From the NCBI RefSeq assembly GCF_029227915.1, contig NC_079886.1, positions 22,172,501 through 22,236,500 of the forward strand: a stretch of 64,000 bases of DNA, written 5' to 3'. Positions 1 to 11,871 of the stretch are shown here, in pieces. The DNA comes from Hydractinia symbiolongicarpus (Eukaryota; Cnidaria; Hydrozoa; Anthoathecata; Hydractiniidae). The translations under genes and the position numbers were made by a program. Within the stretch, counting starts at the first letter, position 1. Every line of letters begins with the position of its first letter. The notes beneath the pieces were generated by a model. The model saw only the letters and a list, made by a program, of their open reading frames with translations, made no database searches and was not told where the DNA came from.

Positions 1-125
1 ATTCTAGAAACAAATGGCAGCACAAAATAGTAAGCACGCAAATTAAAAAATTGAAATTTTAACTTAAGTTCTTTTCTATCATACGATGAAACTGCGCAGC
101 ATTTTAAATTTTAGTCTTTGCTAAC

Positions 126-3100
126 CTATAACAGCAGCTGTGTGTGCAACACCACAATCAAACCGCACCACTTTCTCACTTGTTGGTAAAGGAACATTAC
201 ACGGTGTAGACAAATATGGTGCATCTTGACGAAGATTTATACCGAGCTGGCCATATTGTCCATCACCGAATGCATATAACAAACCGGTACCTTAAAATTG
301 AAATACTTAAGATTAAATGTTTATCTCTTTTTGTCTCAAATCAACCTAATGCTCCTTTAATTTGTTTTCGTTTTTTTCCTAATTTACTGATAGTCATTAT
401 TCTAAAAAACAAATGAAAGAATAACAAGAAGCCCTGGGGGCTCTAACAATTTCCGATCGCTACCAAAATATTTGATGAAAACCTGCTAATTCGTTGTGTT
501 ATCGTGCCAAACATTCGAAGAGGTTTGGTGCATGAAGCACAAAGTTACATTATATCTTACAACAAACGCAAACAAAACGAAACGTGTCTTAATAAACTCA
601 TATTTTAAAAGAAATTGCTAACACAAAATACAGCTTATCATTCATGGTTGAAAGTCTTGCGCTTGAAACGTTTATGGTCTTAAACGGCATTTAGTTGACA
701 AAAAATCAAAATTTTGATGTGACCATCATTTTCAGCACACTTTTTTTATTAACTGTGCCAATTTTTGTCGAAAATAAAATAGTCTTAATTTTTGGACAAA
801 TTTTGGCCTGAAATGACATTTAGGTGACAAAAAATCAAACTTACTTTATTTGTTAACTGTGCCAGATTTAGCTGAAAATAAAGTGGTTTTAATTTTTGGA
901 TCAATTTTGGGGTAAAATGACATTTAAGGTGGCAAAAAACCAAAATTTTGATGTCACCATCATGTTCAGCATACTTTTTTTTGTTAACTGTGCCAAATTT
1001 TGTCGAAAACAAATAGCAATTTTGGCCTAAAACGTCATTTAGATGGCTTCCCAGTAGTTAGGGAGCTTGGGTACGAAGTTTAAATCTGTGACGGAGGAAC
1101 GTGAAATACCTTCGGGCGCGGAAATTCAAAAATAGAAATACGACATATTATGAACAACACATGGATTCTAGGTTAATGCGGAGGCTACATATGTGCTACG
1201 ACTCGACCAATTAATCAACATATTTTTTCGTGCTTTAGGTAGGATTCAAAACAGATAATATAGCGTCTATTTCAATCCACGTATCAGGTCAAACAATCAA
1301 AACAACATAAGGTCTAATTTTCTTTTATCTCTTTACCTAATTTAGGGTGAGGTAAGCATGAAATGAGTCATAAATTATTCCCTCCCAAAATCCAGCTAAC
1401 CATTTTTTAACAACATCTGTTCAAAAAGCGGAAGTGGTTTTACATATTTCGTACTTATAATCCTTCCCACGGTTCGCCCTACTTTATAAAACATTCCTTT
1501 GGTATTACATGCTCTAACAATCTCAGTCAACATCAATATCAATTGCAGAGTCAATGTGTATCATAGACTCATAAATTACTTCGTTCCCTCCTCCATGATA
1601 AATATTCTATATTCTAGCCAAGCTTTGAAAAGGGGTGTGGTCCATTGAAATTATTTTGACTGATTAATGACTATCATCATTTAATAATACGTAAGCAAAA
1701 GCAACCTCACTTACAAGATAAAACTACGGTATGTTCTCCACCACATTTGATATCTTGGATTTCTTCATTCCTACGTGTATAAAAAGAATGAATTAAAAAG
1801 AATAAGCGGAAGATATTAAAGTAGAATTTATTTAACTGAGTTTAAAATTTTGTTAGACAAACCCCAATTAGAGAAAACCAGTAAAGTTGGATTAAATTCG
1901 ACTTATTAAAACATGAACCTTACCAAAAGGTTGAGGGAGCTTCATGTGGAAGATTTCGTGCTTCTGTGTCACCAGTACCTAGCTGACCCTTGTTATTAGA
2001 TCCCCATAACCACACATCGCCGTCCGCTATGATGAATTATATTTCAAAACAATAAAAAAGTCAATACATAATTTAAGATAGTAGCATTCTGCAAAGCACA
2101 CACCTGTTACAGCTCCTGCGTGTTCAGAACCACATGAAATTTGACTTATTTTTACATCCTTTAAACTTTCAATTAGGGTCGGCTGAACACAACTTTCATA
2201 ATGTCCAAGGCCTAACTGACCACTTCCATTTTCACCAAAAGAAAATAATTTTCCGTCCGATGTTAGCGCTGTAAATAATACAATAAAATAAAATAATACA
2301 ATAAGTATAGAGAAAATGAATCTGCGAAGGAGGGACAAAACTATATTCATGATTTTCGCTGCAGTTAATATATCATTAAAGGGAAATACCACGAGACTAT
2401 ACGAAAGTGTAAACTAACGACACCGCACTAATTAAACACATCAGGCCTCCCAAGTGAGATAAACATATTTTGAATTCAAAAATGCAATACGACTTTACAA
2501 TGTCGATATTGACGTCAATGTCAAAACACGTAACATGGACATTTTCACAGAGATGACGGGCAAGATGAAGCAGTTATTTTTCATTTACAATACGCTGCCT
2601 AAAATTAAGACAGCTTTCTTTTCTGACGAAAACACACACTTGATACTCATTCCAAACAATTTCTTGTTTTGCATGCACACTGACTTATCCTACTTCTCCA
2701 CGGAAATTCGTCCTACGCGCTAGCAACCACATTTGGCTTACAGACGACGAGTATTTTAATAGAGACTAGTCAGTAGTCTGTGAATAAATCCACGGGTTCC
2801 ACAGTCCTTTATATATCACATTTTGTGTTTCCGTAACACGACGTTTTTCTTACGGACAAACGGACAGAATATGGCTATTATTAACTAGTGACAGGGACAT
2901 TAATATCGAGCAGAGAATTAGAAAAGTCAAAAGATGACCTCTCTAAGAAATAGTGGCATATTTTAGAAATTCAACGGGTTATTAAATTTAAGGTTGCGTA
3001 AAACGCAGTAAAAGTTTTCCCCCAACTGTTGTTTAATAACATTGCTTTAAAATGAGACAGATTTTTCAACCTCTCTAAGGTCTGGTTGTGTACGCTTATT

Positions 3101-6100
3101 AAAATTATGTACGCAAGAAAACTATTAATTCACTCTGTGATGTCTTTTCTCATGTGGAGCTTAATAGGAACCGACAAAAACCTGCAATTTGAGAGGAATA
3201 TTAAATAAAAGATTTGTTATTCGCATCGCAAAAACAATTTGCAACGACAAGATATAAAGAAACTCGTGAAGACCACACATCAACAAAGGTAGGTGTTGTT
3301 TAATTCAGTTTAAAAGAATAAACTGAATTGTTTAAAAGTTTGCTTACTGCCACAAGTTTAAAGAGAAAAGTTTTAAGTTCAACCTCACGGGAACAAACAC
3401 ATAGATATATCCTATCTAGCTTGAAACATGACAGAAACAGTTTTAGATAAGCAAAAGCGCCTCTGTTTTATCGAGCATGTGTTTGGTTTAGATTTCACAC
3501 CTCAATAATAAATCAACTATATTGTGAAGAGAAAAAAAGATTTGTTTAAATTAGGATAAAGTTATGACGAAATCTTGATCACATGGTTGTCATCTTCATT
3601 TTTTAAACTTTTAATCTTTATGTCGCATGAACCAATTAGTATTATGTGGTGACAAGTGTTACGATCTTGGATATAAATATTAAGACAAAGACTTCGTCAT
3701 TTTACAAAGACTGAAAAAGCGTGCCCAATCTGCAGCCGAAAAACTGTAAAGTCGCTGCTTTTACACACGTTAAGACCAGGCAATTAGTACTTAAACGCAT
3801 TTGCTAGTATTTAAGCAGAATAAAATAATAAATGTCAGGGCTAATTCATCCTGCCGTCAGCAACAAATAGCTTTTTTTAAACAGTTGAATGTTACAAGAT
3901 TCTATGCTTATTTTAAACATTGGTAAGTAAACATTGAAAGATCAAAATGCGTGAAACAAATAAATACCCTATGTAATTACTTGTGGTGGAGTTTGTTTTT
4001 AGAGTGAACTGTATCCCAAGTAATCTTAATAGCATATTAGCTTGATAAAGAAAGGTTCCAAGTTAATTGTTACATAGGTAAAAGCAGTAAGGTGAAATTA
4101 GAGATAAATTGAAAAGTGTTTATACTGTGTTTTTAAGAAACTCTGAAGTTCCGGCTAATAAAAATGTTTTTAGATTACTGTAAATCAAGGGTAACATGCT
4201 TTATAATTTCTGCAATGGTTTTAAAGGGTGTGGGTTTTGCATTCTAAAGAATCTTTCACTTGATTTACTTCATCCAAGTAACTAGTGTTTATAAACGTAA
4301 AGAAAACTTGTCTTAGGTATTCGATCACGTTTCGTTATCCACTGCCGCACCCACACTCCACTGCCACGTCAAAATTAAAAAATAACACCCTTGAATTCAC
4401 AAGCATTCGCACATACGTTTCTATAAAGCGTGTGCAGACCACCCCTCCTATTGACGTAAACATGTTACCTCGGAGCAACAAATCCTTAAGAAACAAACTT
4501 AGGTGCGCAATATTTTTTTCGATAACACCTTGTTTCAACGTTTTGATGAAATGGATAAATAATTTAACTGTTTTTTTAAATAAATCTGACGAAAAAAAAA
4601 GAAAAATTACAAGAAACATATTCGCAATTACTTAATAATGACGTAAATTCTTGAAAAAGCGAAAACATACAAAAATATCTTTATGTCAACAATAGAAGTT
4701 TGAAGTGAGAAAATAATGAAATTTTATGTTGCGACACCTTATGAATCAAGTGGAGATATTTTTAATGTTTAGTTTAATATAGACTTTTGCTAGCCACAAT
4801 GAACCTAGGATTGCTTGAACCAAGCCTCAGTGCTTCTAAAACCATGCATAAATTTCGTGTTGTATTTTCAGAGATGGAAAATCGTGCGGTGAAGATAAAC
4901 AACCAAGAAGAAGAACGGCTTTACCTCAAAATGAACGCATATGAGACACAGAAGAAATATTTCGAAAAGGAAATGCAATCCCAACAACGCACACTCATGT
5001 CCAAGTTGACACAGAAATTAAAATTTACCCAACTACAGCAAAGAAAATCTGCTTATAAAGTCCCAACAAGCGAAATTGATGAGCCAATTCGAATGGAGGC
5101 AACGCAAAGAAGGCGATCTGAAATTATTGTAAAACCTCCAATTTTCATGAAAGCAAGGAGGCATTCTGAAACACTTGGTAGCAACACGACCTCCTCGTTG
5201 CTGAACAAGCGAAATTATCTAAAGCCTCTTTTAACCAAGAGTTTACAGACCGAAAGAATTGAAGCTTTTTCAAATGTATTGAATTGCTTTCCAGAAAGTT
5301 CAGTAATGTCTGCAGACAATTCACCAGCGTCAGTACAGAGATCGTTATGCCCAAAAAATGTCGTCCTGTCAGCTGGAAACTCACCATTAATGCCGAGAAC
5401 AGACAGTTTAGCTCAACAAGAGTCACATTCTGCACTATGTCTAAATGTAAAGTCACCTTCAAAAGAAAACAACCGAGCAAGGCTACACAGAGAGTGGTTC
5501 AGTTCAAACGACAACTTGATTATGGAGCAACGAAAGCGTGATGTATGTTATGGTAAAAGGGATAGTTTTGTGTTACCTGCTATTGCAATACAGGAATACA
5601 CTGGTCAAGTGTCACTAATTAGCAAGAAAACAAATCGAAGAGAAAGTGCTATCATTGAAGAGTTTGATGACAAAGAAATAGAAGATAAGGAATGAAAAAT
5701 TGAAGATAAAACACACAAGAGCGACAGGGAGAGTGTAAATTGAACTAAGATATTAAACTCTAGAAGAACAATTATTACGTAATGAAGATGAAATTGTTTG
5801 GCGAAATAATTGAAAGTTTTCTGTTGAACATCTAAAACCTACAAGCGCATGAAAAAAAAATTCAAGTACTGCTTAAAAATTCTTGCAAGCAATCTTACCT
5901 ATTGTAAATTCCAAACCACAAGCCACCTTTATGATATTTTGATCAGACAGAGCTTCGACTTTTAAGGGAACCGATTGTTTTCTATCTTTTATTGTATATC
6001 CTAGACGAGGTCCAGCTCTTCCGAAGGTAAATAACTCTCCAGTTGCTATGAAGTGAATTTAAAGCGATTAACAAGGATTTAAATACTAGAATTGTAGATT

Positions 6101-9100
6101 GTTGTAGTTAAAAAAATGTTTTAATTTGTATTGTCCTATTTTTAACAAAAAACACTATATGGAACATGTATACCTGAGCTCTCTAGGGACTTCGAAAGTG
6201 TTAAGATATCCATTATATATGTTTTCCTAACAATGCTAACTCAAACTCAAAATGTACACCTATATGTCTTAAAAGCCCTTAAAAGCGTTTATTTGAATCT
6301 GTAGTGTTTCTTTTGGGTAATATCAAACTACAATAAAGGCAGTTTGTTGGCATTGGCAGTACAGACTCACACCATCCGGCCTGTTTATTGACATGTAAAT
6401 AGGACTTAATTTCACATATAAAATCTTTTGTAAAAAATAGCCATAATACAAAAGTTCAATTTTGAAAAAAAAAAAACGCCCCCCCCCCCCTTAAATAAAA
6501 AAAAACATCTTCATCGAGCACCCTTAATAGTATAACACCCCAGTTCCTTGTTAAATCATAACGATACTAAAAACAACGTACAAGTTACAACAACAGTGAA
6601 GTGAACATAGAAAACAAACTAAAAAACAACGTGCAAGTTACAACAACAGTGAAGTGAACATAGAAAACAAACTAAAAAAAACGTGCAAGTTACAACAACA
6701 GTGAAGTGAACATAGAAAACAAACTAAAAAAAACGTGCAAGTTACAACAACAGTGAAGTGAACATGGAATACAAACTAAAAACAACGTACAAGTTACAAC
6801 AACAGTGAAGTGAACATAGAAAACAAACTAAAAAACAACGTGCAAGTTACAACAACAGTAAAGTGAACATAGAAAACAAACTAAAAACAACGTACAAGTT
6901 ACAACAACAGTGAAGTGAACATGGAATACAAACTAAAAACAACGTACAAGTTACAACAACAGTGAAGTGAACATAGAAAACAAACTAAAAAACAACGTGC
7001 AAGTTACAACAACAGTAAAGTGAACATAGAAAACAAACTAAAAAAAACGTGCAAGTTACAACATCAGTGAAGTGAACATAGAAAACAAACTAAAAAAAAC
7101 GTGCAAGTTACAACAACAGTGAAGTGAACATAGAAAACAAACTAAAAAACAACGTGCAAGTTACAACAACAGTAAAGTGAACATAGAAAACAAACTAAAA
7201 AAAACGTGCAAGTTACAACAACAGTGAAGTGAACATAGAATACAAACTAAAAAACAACGTGCAAGTTACAACATCAGTGAAGTGAACATAGAAAACAAAC
7301 TAAAAAAAACGTGCAAGTTACAACATCAGTGAAGTGAACATAGAAAACAAACTAAAAAAAACGTGCAAGTTACAACAACAGTGAAGTGAACATAGAAAAC
7401 AAACTAAAAAAAACGTGCAAGTTACAACAACAGTGAAGTGAACATAGAAAACAAACTAAAAAACAACGTGCAAGTTACAATATCAGTGAAGTGAACATAG
7501 AATACAAACTAAAAACAACGTGCAAGTTACAACAACAGTGAAGTGAACATAGAATACAAACTAAAAACAACGTGCAAGTTACAACAACAGTGAAGTGAAC
7601 ATAGAATACAAACTAAAAAACAACGTACAAGTTACAACAGCAGAATGCAATTCACTGCATGCTATAGAAACTACTTGCTTTTCGAGCAATGCTCCTATTT
7701 GTAGAGGCATATATCGATCTTGGATGTTGTTCATTCCCAACTTGCCACCTCTGCCTGATCCCCATCCAAATATTTCACCAGTTCCTACAATAACAAATTA
7801 GATATAAACCAATCTAGTGATAGCAGAATTTTAGCAGATGAAAACCATTTAACCCTATTAAGATATTGTAGGAACAGGTCGATGCATAAAATGTCAATGG
7901 ACGATAATAACGAAACTGCTAATGCGTAGGTGGAAACTTGTCATACTTGTAGAAAGTCTTAATACAAACAAATAAGCCATTTCCAAAATTTTTTAATAAA
8001 TTTGGAATTTAAAACATTACTGATGCTAAAGCCTTAATCCTTGATAAATTTATTGACTAAATAGCAAAAATTATTTTCATATAAAACAAATTAATCTTTT
8101 AATGATGGTAAAAATGACGTCATATTTGTATTTTAATGATAAATGTAAAATTCCCGTTAAGAAAAAGTCACAAAATTTCAATGCCCAATTACATTCAGAA
8201 TAAAAGTGATGCCCAGTCAAAAATGCAGTTTGAGCTCCTCCTCTCCCAACCTCGTATCTATACTATACTCAATATATTTAATTTCCTTTTTTAAATTGTT
8301 TTTTCTTTCATTTTTTTCTAAGAAGTAACAGAATCTTGCGAGAGGAGCTTAAATTTGGCTAGGGTATAAGACAACATAGAAATACCTGTTACTGCTAATG
8401 TATGCTCAGTTCCACATGCTACCTGTCGCACATCACGACCTAGTAAAGCTTCAACAACGCGTGGAACTAACTCTTCTGTTTCTTCACCATGACCAAGTGT
8501 TCCTTTTGGACTTGCTCCCCACGTATAAATGTCACATTCCTCTAAAGGGAGCATAGTATATAGTTAAAAAAATAATTTGTAAAAATAATGTTTTTTGACC
8601 TGCAATTTGCCATCTAAGTGGTATTCACATAAAATGACTTCTTTCACAAAAAACGGGCCTACAAATGCAAATGGTATTTCATGTCGGCATTTTTTTTGTT
8701 GACCTAAATTAATTGAATTTTTTTTAAAAGGTGACAAGAAAATCTCAATGGGCCTGATATGAGTAAACTAGTAACAACAATTATGGAAGCAACAAAAAAC
8801 AATTTTTAATTTCTGTGAGGGGGAACATGAAGTCTTTATGCAGACTAAGAACATAAATATGAGAGAAATTCAAAAAAGAACTTTCAAACAATATTTTTAG
8901 CTTAACAAAGTTCAACACCATTTGTCAACTTGAATTCCCTTTAAAGTCATGCAAATTGCCAACAAACACTCTTGAATGTGTTGTACTATATGCTGTGTAA
9001 TAACCTTCACACCCTTTTGAGAATTATGCTGCTGAAACTAGTATATTTTAGGCCAACCTATTTCACTGTCCAACTGGTTATGTGAAACAAACTTTTTAAA

Positions 9101-10840
9101 GCTAGTGATGTTTAGGAGAACAAATGTGTTGCTGACCTTGTTTCATAGACAACCGATCACCAATTAATCCAAACTCTAGCTAAAAAAAAAATACTTGCTT
9201 GTAGTGCTAAGAGAGTGTTACAGCTACCCAACAATGCTAGTTTTTAACCGTTTCTAAACAAAAGTCAACGAAAGTCCTCCATGAAAAAGATAGTATCTTC
9301 AAAAATGCAACTCTTATATTGTTGTGTTTTCTACTGTCAATTAGTGTTGATACCTTGTAACTACTTACTGACAATTTGTTTGATTCTTCTGTTACTGCAT
9401 CAACAATATTCTTAACACCATCAATATCATCAAAACCATCCAGTAATGCCTAATAATGAAATATTTATAGACTCTTAATAAAAAATTTACAAGGATTAAG
9501 CATTTGAACGAACTGCAGTGGTCCTTGATAGATACAAGAATTATCAGTGAAGAATAGATATCTGTTACCTGCAAACCAACTGTCCACGTGTCATATTCTG
9601 TTCGATCTTTGCAAACAATATCCAATGAACGCTGAACATTTGCTTGCTTGTACAAAACTGAAAAACTGATAGCCTACAAAAAAAATTAAATGGTAACACT
9701 ATTTTATTCTAGATTTTACAATCTTAATGGAAGAAATTTCTGTAAGAATATATTTGGATTTTTGGACCCTATTTACACAATTACCACATTTTGAAGAGCA
9801 AATCACAAAACTAACTAAAAAACACAATGGATTAACCAATATTGTGGAAATAAATGTATTGTACTCAATCGAACTGATGCTGCGATATATTTTACACTTT
9901 ACACCTCGAAAGAAAATAGGCAGAGGTACAATTCTCCCTCTTCACAAGAAACAAAATGTTAATGTTTTATTTATTCACAGAGCTTTTAATAACACCAGCA
10001 GTTTACAAAAAAAATTCTTATTGAAAAAATTTGCTCTGCATAAAGTTTACCTTCTGGCCTCTCAATCCAAAAAAATAATGCAAAAATTTCCTTCGAAGTA
10101 GTGGATAATGCACAAACTAAAGTATGTACCGTAAGCTGCACATAGTAATTTTTTAAATAATATTGATTTACAATAACTACCTCATATTCAGGTATTGGAT
10201 TGTCTTCGAAAACTTTTGTTTTTTGACCATGCTGCAATTCAGTGATATGGTGGATAGCAACTAAACACAATACAGGAAATTGACAAAAGAGCATAAAGCA
10301 TAAAGTAACATGAATGAATCTAAAAACAAATTTTGGGCTTTACATAGGAAAAACAAGAAGTATATAACTAAATCTAAAATAAAGGACTACACATCAGCGA
10401 AATAAACTTACCACATGTTTCAGATTTTAGTTTATTTGGAGATTCCCATTGTAACGTTTTCAAATCTATAAAACACAAATTCTTGTATAACAAAATGTTA
10501 TGGACATGTTCCATACTATTCATGACTTGCTTATTATTTGCAAAGCAGCAAACCTGCACATTCTTCTTAAACTTAAGATAGGTTCTTTCAAGGCCATCAA
10601 CTTGGCTTACCTGAAGTTATTTGGAATTGACGAAAATGTGGACGACCCTGAAAAGCAAATTAAATTATTTTATCCAATGCAAATGTCTTAACTAGACATA
10701 TTAATTTTACATCTGAAGGTTTGTTTCATGAACAAGTATTAAAGACTTGCCATGCGTCCAGCTTTTAACATTAGAGAACCTTTAACCATTTGTGATAGTG
10801 CTTGATGAGGACCATCCTGTTCTTTGTCAATACCTGTCAT
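126..10840 (-). CDS. PH domain + RCC1-repeat protein (PRAF-like), 3' part outside window
   Basis: Fourteen coding exons, all in phase: 10840-10751, 10647-10611, 10465-10412, 10260-10181, 9673-9569, 9449-9369, 9179-9137, 8541-8386, 7784-7629, 6045-5899, 2268-2104, 2026-1924, 1770-1715, 290-126, about 479 residues so far. The first six exons form a PH domain: the KGSLMLKAGR start, then GRPHFRQFQITS, and near its end RSLDIVCKDRTEYDTWTVGL. This closely follows the PH domain of plant PRAF proteins (PH, RCC1 and FYVE). RCC1-type blades follow: IYTWGASPKGTLGHG, IFGWGSGRGGKLG, LFTFGRAGPRLGY, LFSFGENGSGQLGLG, VWLWGSNNKGQLGTG and LYAFGDGQYGQLG, each with a CG-x-EHT-like turn. By family knowledge the PH domain binds phosphoinositides and RCC1 propellers can act as exchange factors or scaffolds; neither activity is shown here. 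The remaining blades and any FYVE domain would lie left of base 126. Start chosen at the first in-frame ATG ahead of the PH domain. The first intron appears to use a GC donor (GCAAGT). Confidence 0.85.
421..1132. repeat. Dispersed repeat, copy A (partner at 59,902-60,700)
   Basis: Closely matches 59,902-60,700 in the same orientation, from AAGAAGCCCTGGGGGCTC to GCGCGGAAATTCAAAAAT. The middle is an imperfect tandem array of roughly 105-126-base units (CATTTAGGTGACAAAAAATC ... GTTAACTGTGCCA). Copy A lacks about 70 bases near its right end that copy B has. The ends carry a short inverted match (AATTTCCG / CGGAAATT), suggesting a non-autonomous DNA element. It lies in an intron of the PH-RCC1 gene. 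Confidence 0.75.
2766..2886 (-). mobile_element. Short Helitron-like element, minus orientation
   Basis: Read on the minus strand it has the CTGTCCGTTTGTCCG head motif, then GGAACCCGTGGATTTATTCA (a decayed 3' hairpin) and ends GACTAG followed by T. This matches the 3' end of the better preserved copy at 51,105-51,214. The 5' end is approximate because the TCT start is not clear. Confidence 0.5.
4799..5695 (+). CDS. Nested intronless gene, unknown 298-aa protein
   Basis: A single uninterrupted frame of 298 codons inside a PH-RCC1 intron, on the opposite strand. The ATG at 4,799 has A at -3 (CCACAATGA) and is preferred to the in-frame TTG 12 bases upstream. The protein is hydrophilic, with no signal peptide or membrane segment. 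The N-terminal 90 residues are rich in E, K and Q (NNQEEERLYLKMNAYETQKK) and probably helical or coiled coil. The middle and C-terminus are Ser/Arg-rich and low in order, with many RRxS-type sites (QRRRSEI, ARRHSET, NRRESAI) that resemble basophilic kinase targets. It ends in an acidic tail (EEFDDKEIEDKE). I recognise no family. Codon use and lack of stops over 0.9 kb of AT-rich DNA argue for a real gene. A retrocopy is possible, but no poly-A tail or target duplication was seen. Confidence 0.65.
   Translation: MNLGLLEPSLSASKTMHKFRVVFSEMENRAVKINNQEEERLYLKMNAYETQKKYFEKEMQSQQRTLMSKLTQKLKFTQLQQRKSAYKVPTSEIDEPIRMEATQRRRSEIIVKPPIFMKARRHSETLGSNTTSSLLNKRNYLKPLLTKSLQTERIEAFSNVLNCFPESSVMSADNSPASVQRSLCPKNVVLSAGNSPLMPRTDSLAQQESHSALCLNVKSPSKENNRARLHREWFSSNDNLIMEQRKRDVCYGKRDSFVLPAIAIQEYTGQVSLISKKTNRRESAIIEEFDDKEIEDKE
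6466..6508. repeat. Homopolymer tracts
   Basis: A run of A, a run of C and another run of A in the PH-RCC1 intron just before the minisatellite. No function is apparent, and such tracts are prone to length error in assemblies. Confidence 0.8.
6569..7628. repeat. Minisatellite, about 20 units of 52-54 bp, containing splice-site-like motifs
   Basis: Twenty near-identical units, typified by CAAGTTACAACAACAGTGAA then GTGAACATAGAAAACAAACT. Unit variants include GTACAAG versus GTGCAAG, ACAACAG versus ACATCAG, and GTGAAG versus GTAAAG. The array abuts the 3' end of the PH-RCC1 exon 7784-7629. On the transcribed minus strand each unit repeats the exon's own last bases and 5' splice site (GTTGTAACTT / GTACGT or GCACGT), followed by GTTGTTTTTTAG, which looks like a 3' splice site. 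The repeat therefore seems to have grown from the exon-intron border. Confidence 0.9.
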
Positions 10841-11871
10841 ATTGTGTCTAATCTCTTAATTAGTAAAATCTATAAGAAATATTTTAAACTAGAGAAAAAT
10901 TATAAAAGAAATCATTAGCAAAGTTTGTTCAGCTTTCATCAGAAATTCCAAAATGTCATTGGTTGTTTGCCATGGCTTAAATTCGATTTTTGGTGATCTA
11001 GTAGATTTAACTCTGAATCAACCAATTTAGTGAATTGATGAGTATATTGTAATATTGAATGGTTTATTGGACCAATTAACAACGTTTCAAAATCTTGAAC
11101 AAAAGTAATGTTTTATTTTCTAAAGAAAGGTAATAGCCAGATTGACTAAATATTTTACAATAACACTTAAAGAAAACAAATTCCTTTAATTCTGTCAATT
11201 AGGTTCGGCCATTAAAAATGCCCTTAGATAAAGGTTTTCCCCTCTCAGACTTGAACTTAATAACTCTGCTACCACTACTATTATTTATGTACAAAACCTG
11301 CTACATCTGTAGCCTATTTAAAGTGATGTACCAGCATTGTATGGCATTTTGATGCAGGAAAAAAACAAAAACACATATATTCCATTACCATATCTTGCAA
11401 TATTTTCTCACAAATTACAAAATACAAAATATAAGAAAAATATAAGATATGTTGTCAAATAATTTAACATTTAAGGTAGATTTTTGTAATTTTTTAAAAG
11501 CATACGAAAAATATGTATGTGTATGTTTATGATGTAAACTATTGAAGAACTCCAGCACACAACAATGCTTTAAATAAATAACATACACTTTTCCCCAAAA
11601 TAACTACTTTATCAAATCAGAAAAACAATAAACAGTACCGTAATATAGCAAATGCTGCTAAGCTGTTGTGGCCAGACATAAAACTATGCAGTTATTAAAG
11701 ATATAGCAAGAATGAAATTTTAAAAAAATGTACTACAATAATTTTTAATTTTATTTTGTACAAATATAATAAAGAGTAATGTGAGACAACAAGGCTAAGA
11801 AATTGAACCATATACAAAATACTAAATTAAAAAAAAAATTGCATTATAAATTGTATGAAACAAGTTATTGT
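10841..11871. other. Intergenic spacer between PH-RCC1 gene and SNX4
   Basis: About 1 kb of AT-rich sequence. Both neighbours are on the minus strand, so it holds the SNX4 3' untranslated region and the PH-RCC1 promoter and leader. No RNA gene or repeat was recognised. Confidence 0.5.
11750..11755 (-). promoter_or_regulatory. Candidate SNX4 polyadenylation signal
   Basis: AATAAA on the minus strand, about 120 bases downstream of the SNX4 stop. The spacing is reasonable, but AATAAA is frequent by chance in this AT-rich DNA. Confidence 0.3.

Larger units (their letters stand above)
2269..5898. other. Large intron of the PH-RCC1 gene
   Basis: About 3.6 kb intron between the LFTFG and LFSFG blade exons. 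It contains the Helitron-like fragment at 2,766-2,886 and the oppositely oriented intronless gene at 4,799-5,695. The stretch 2,900-4,790 is AT-rich with no other recognisable element; it probably holds the promoter and 5' leader of the nested gene, but no core promoter motif is convincing. Overlapping reading frames on both strands at 4,285-4,635 show no family signal. Confidence 0.6.

Noticed and set aside
6569-7628. Regular repeats resembling a CRISPR array
   Set aside because: Units are contiguous without unique spacers, and the region is an intron of an animal gene; it is a minisatellite.
9727-10101. Plus-strand open frame of about 124 codons
   Set aside because: It lies in an intron opposite to the PH-RCC1 gene, has AT-driven composition and no family signal.
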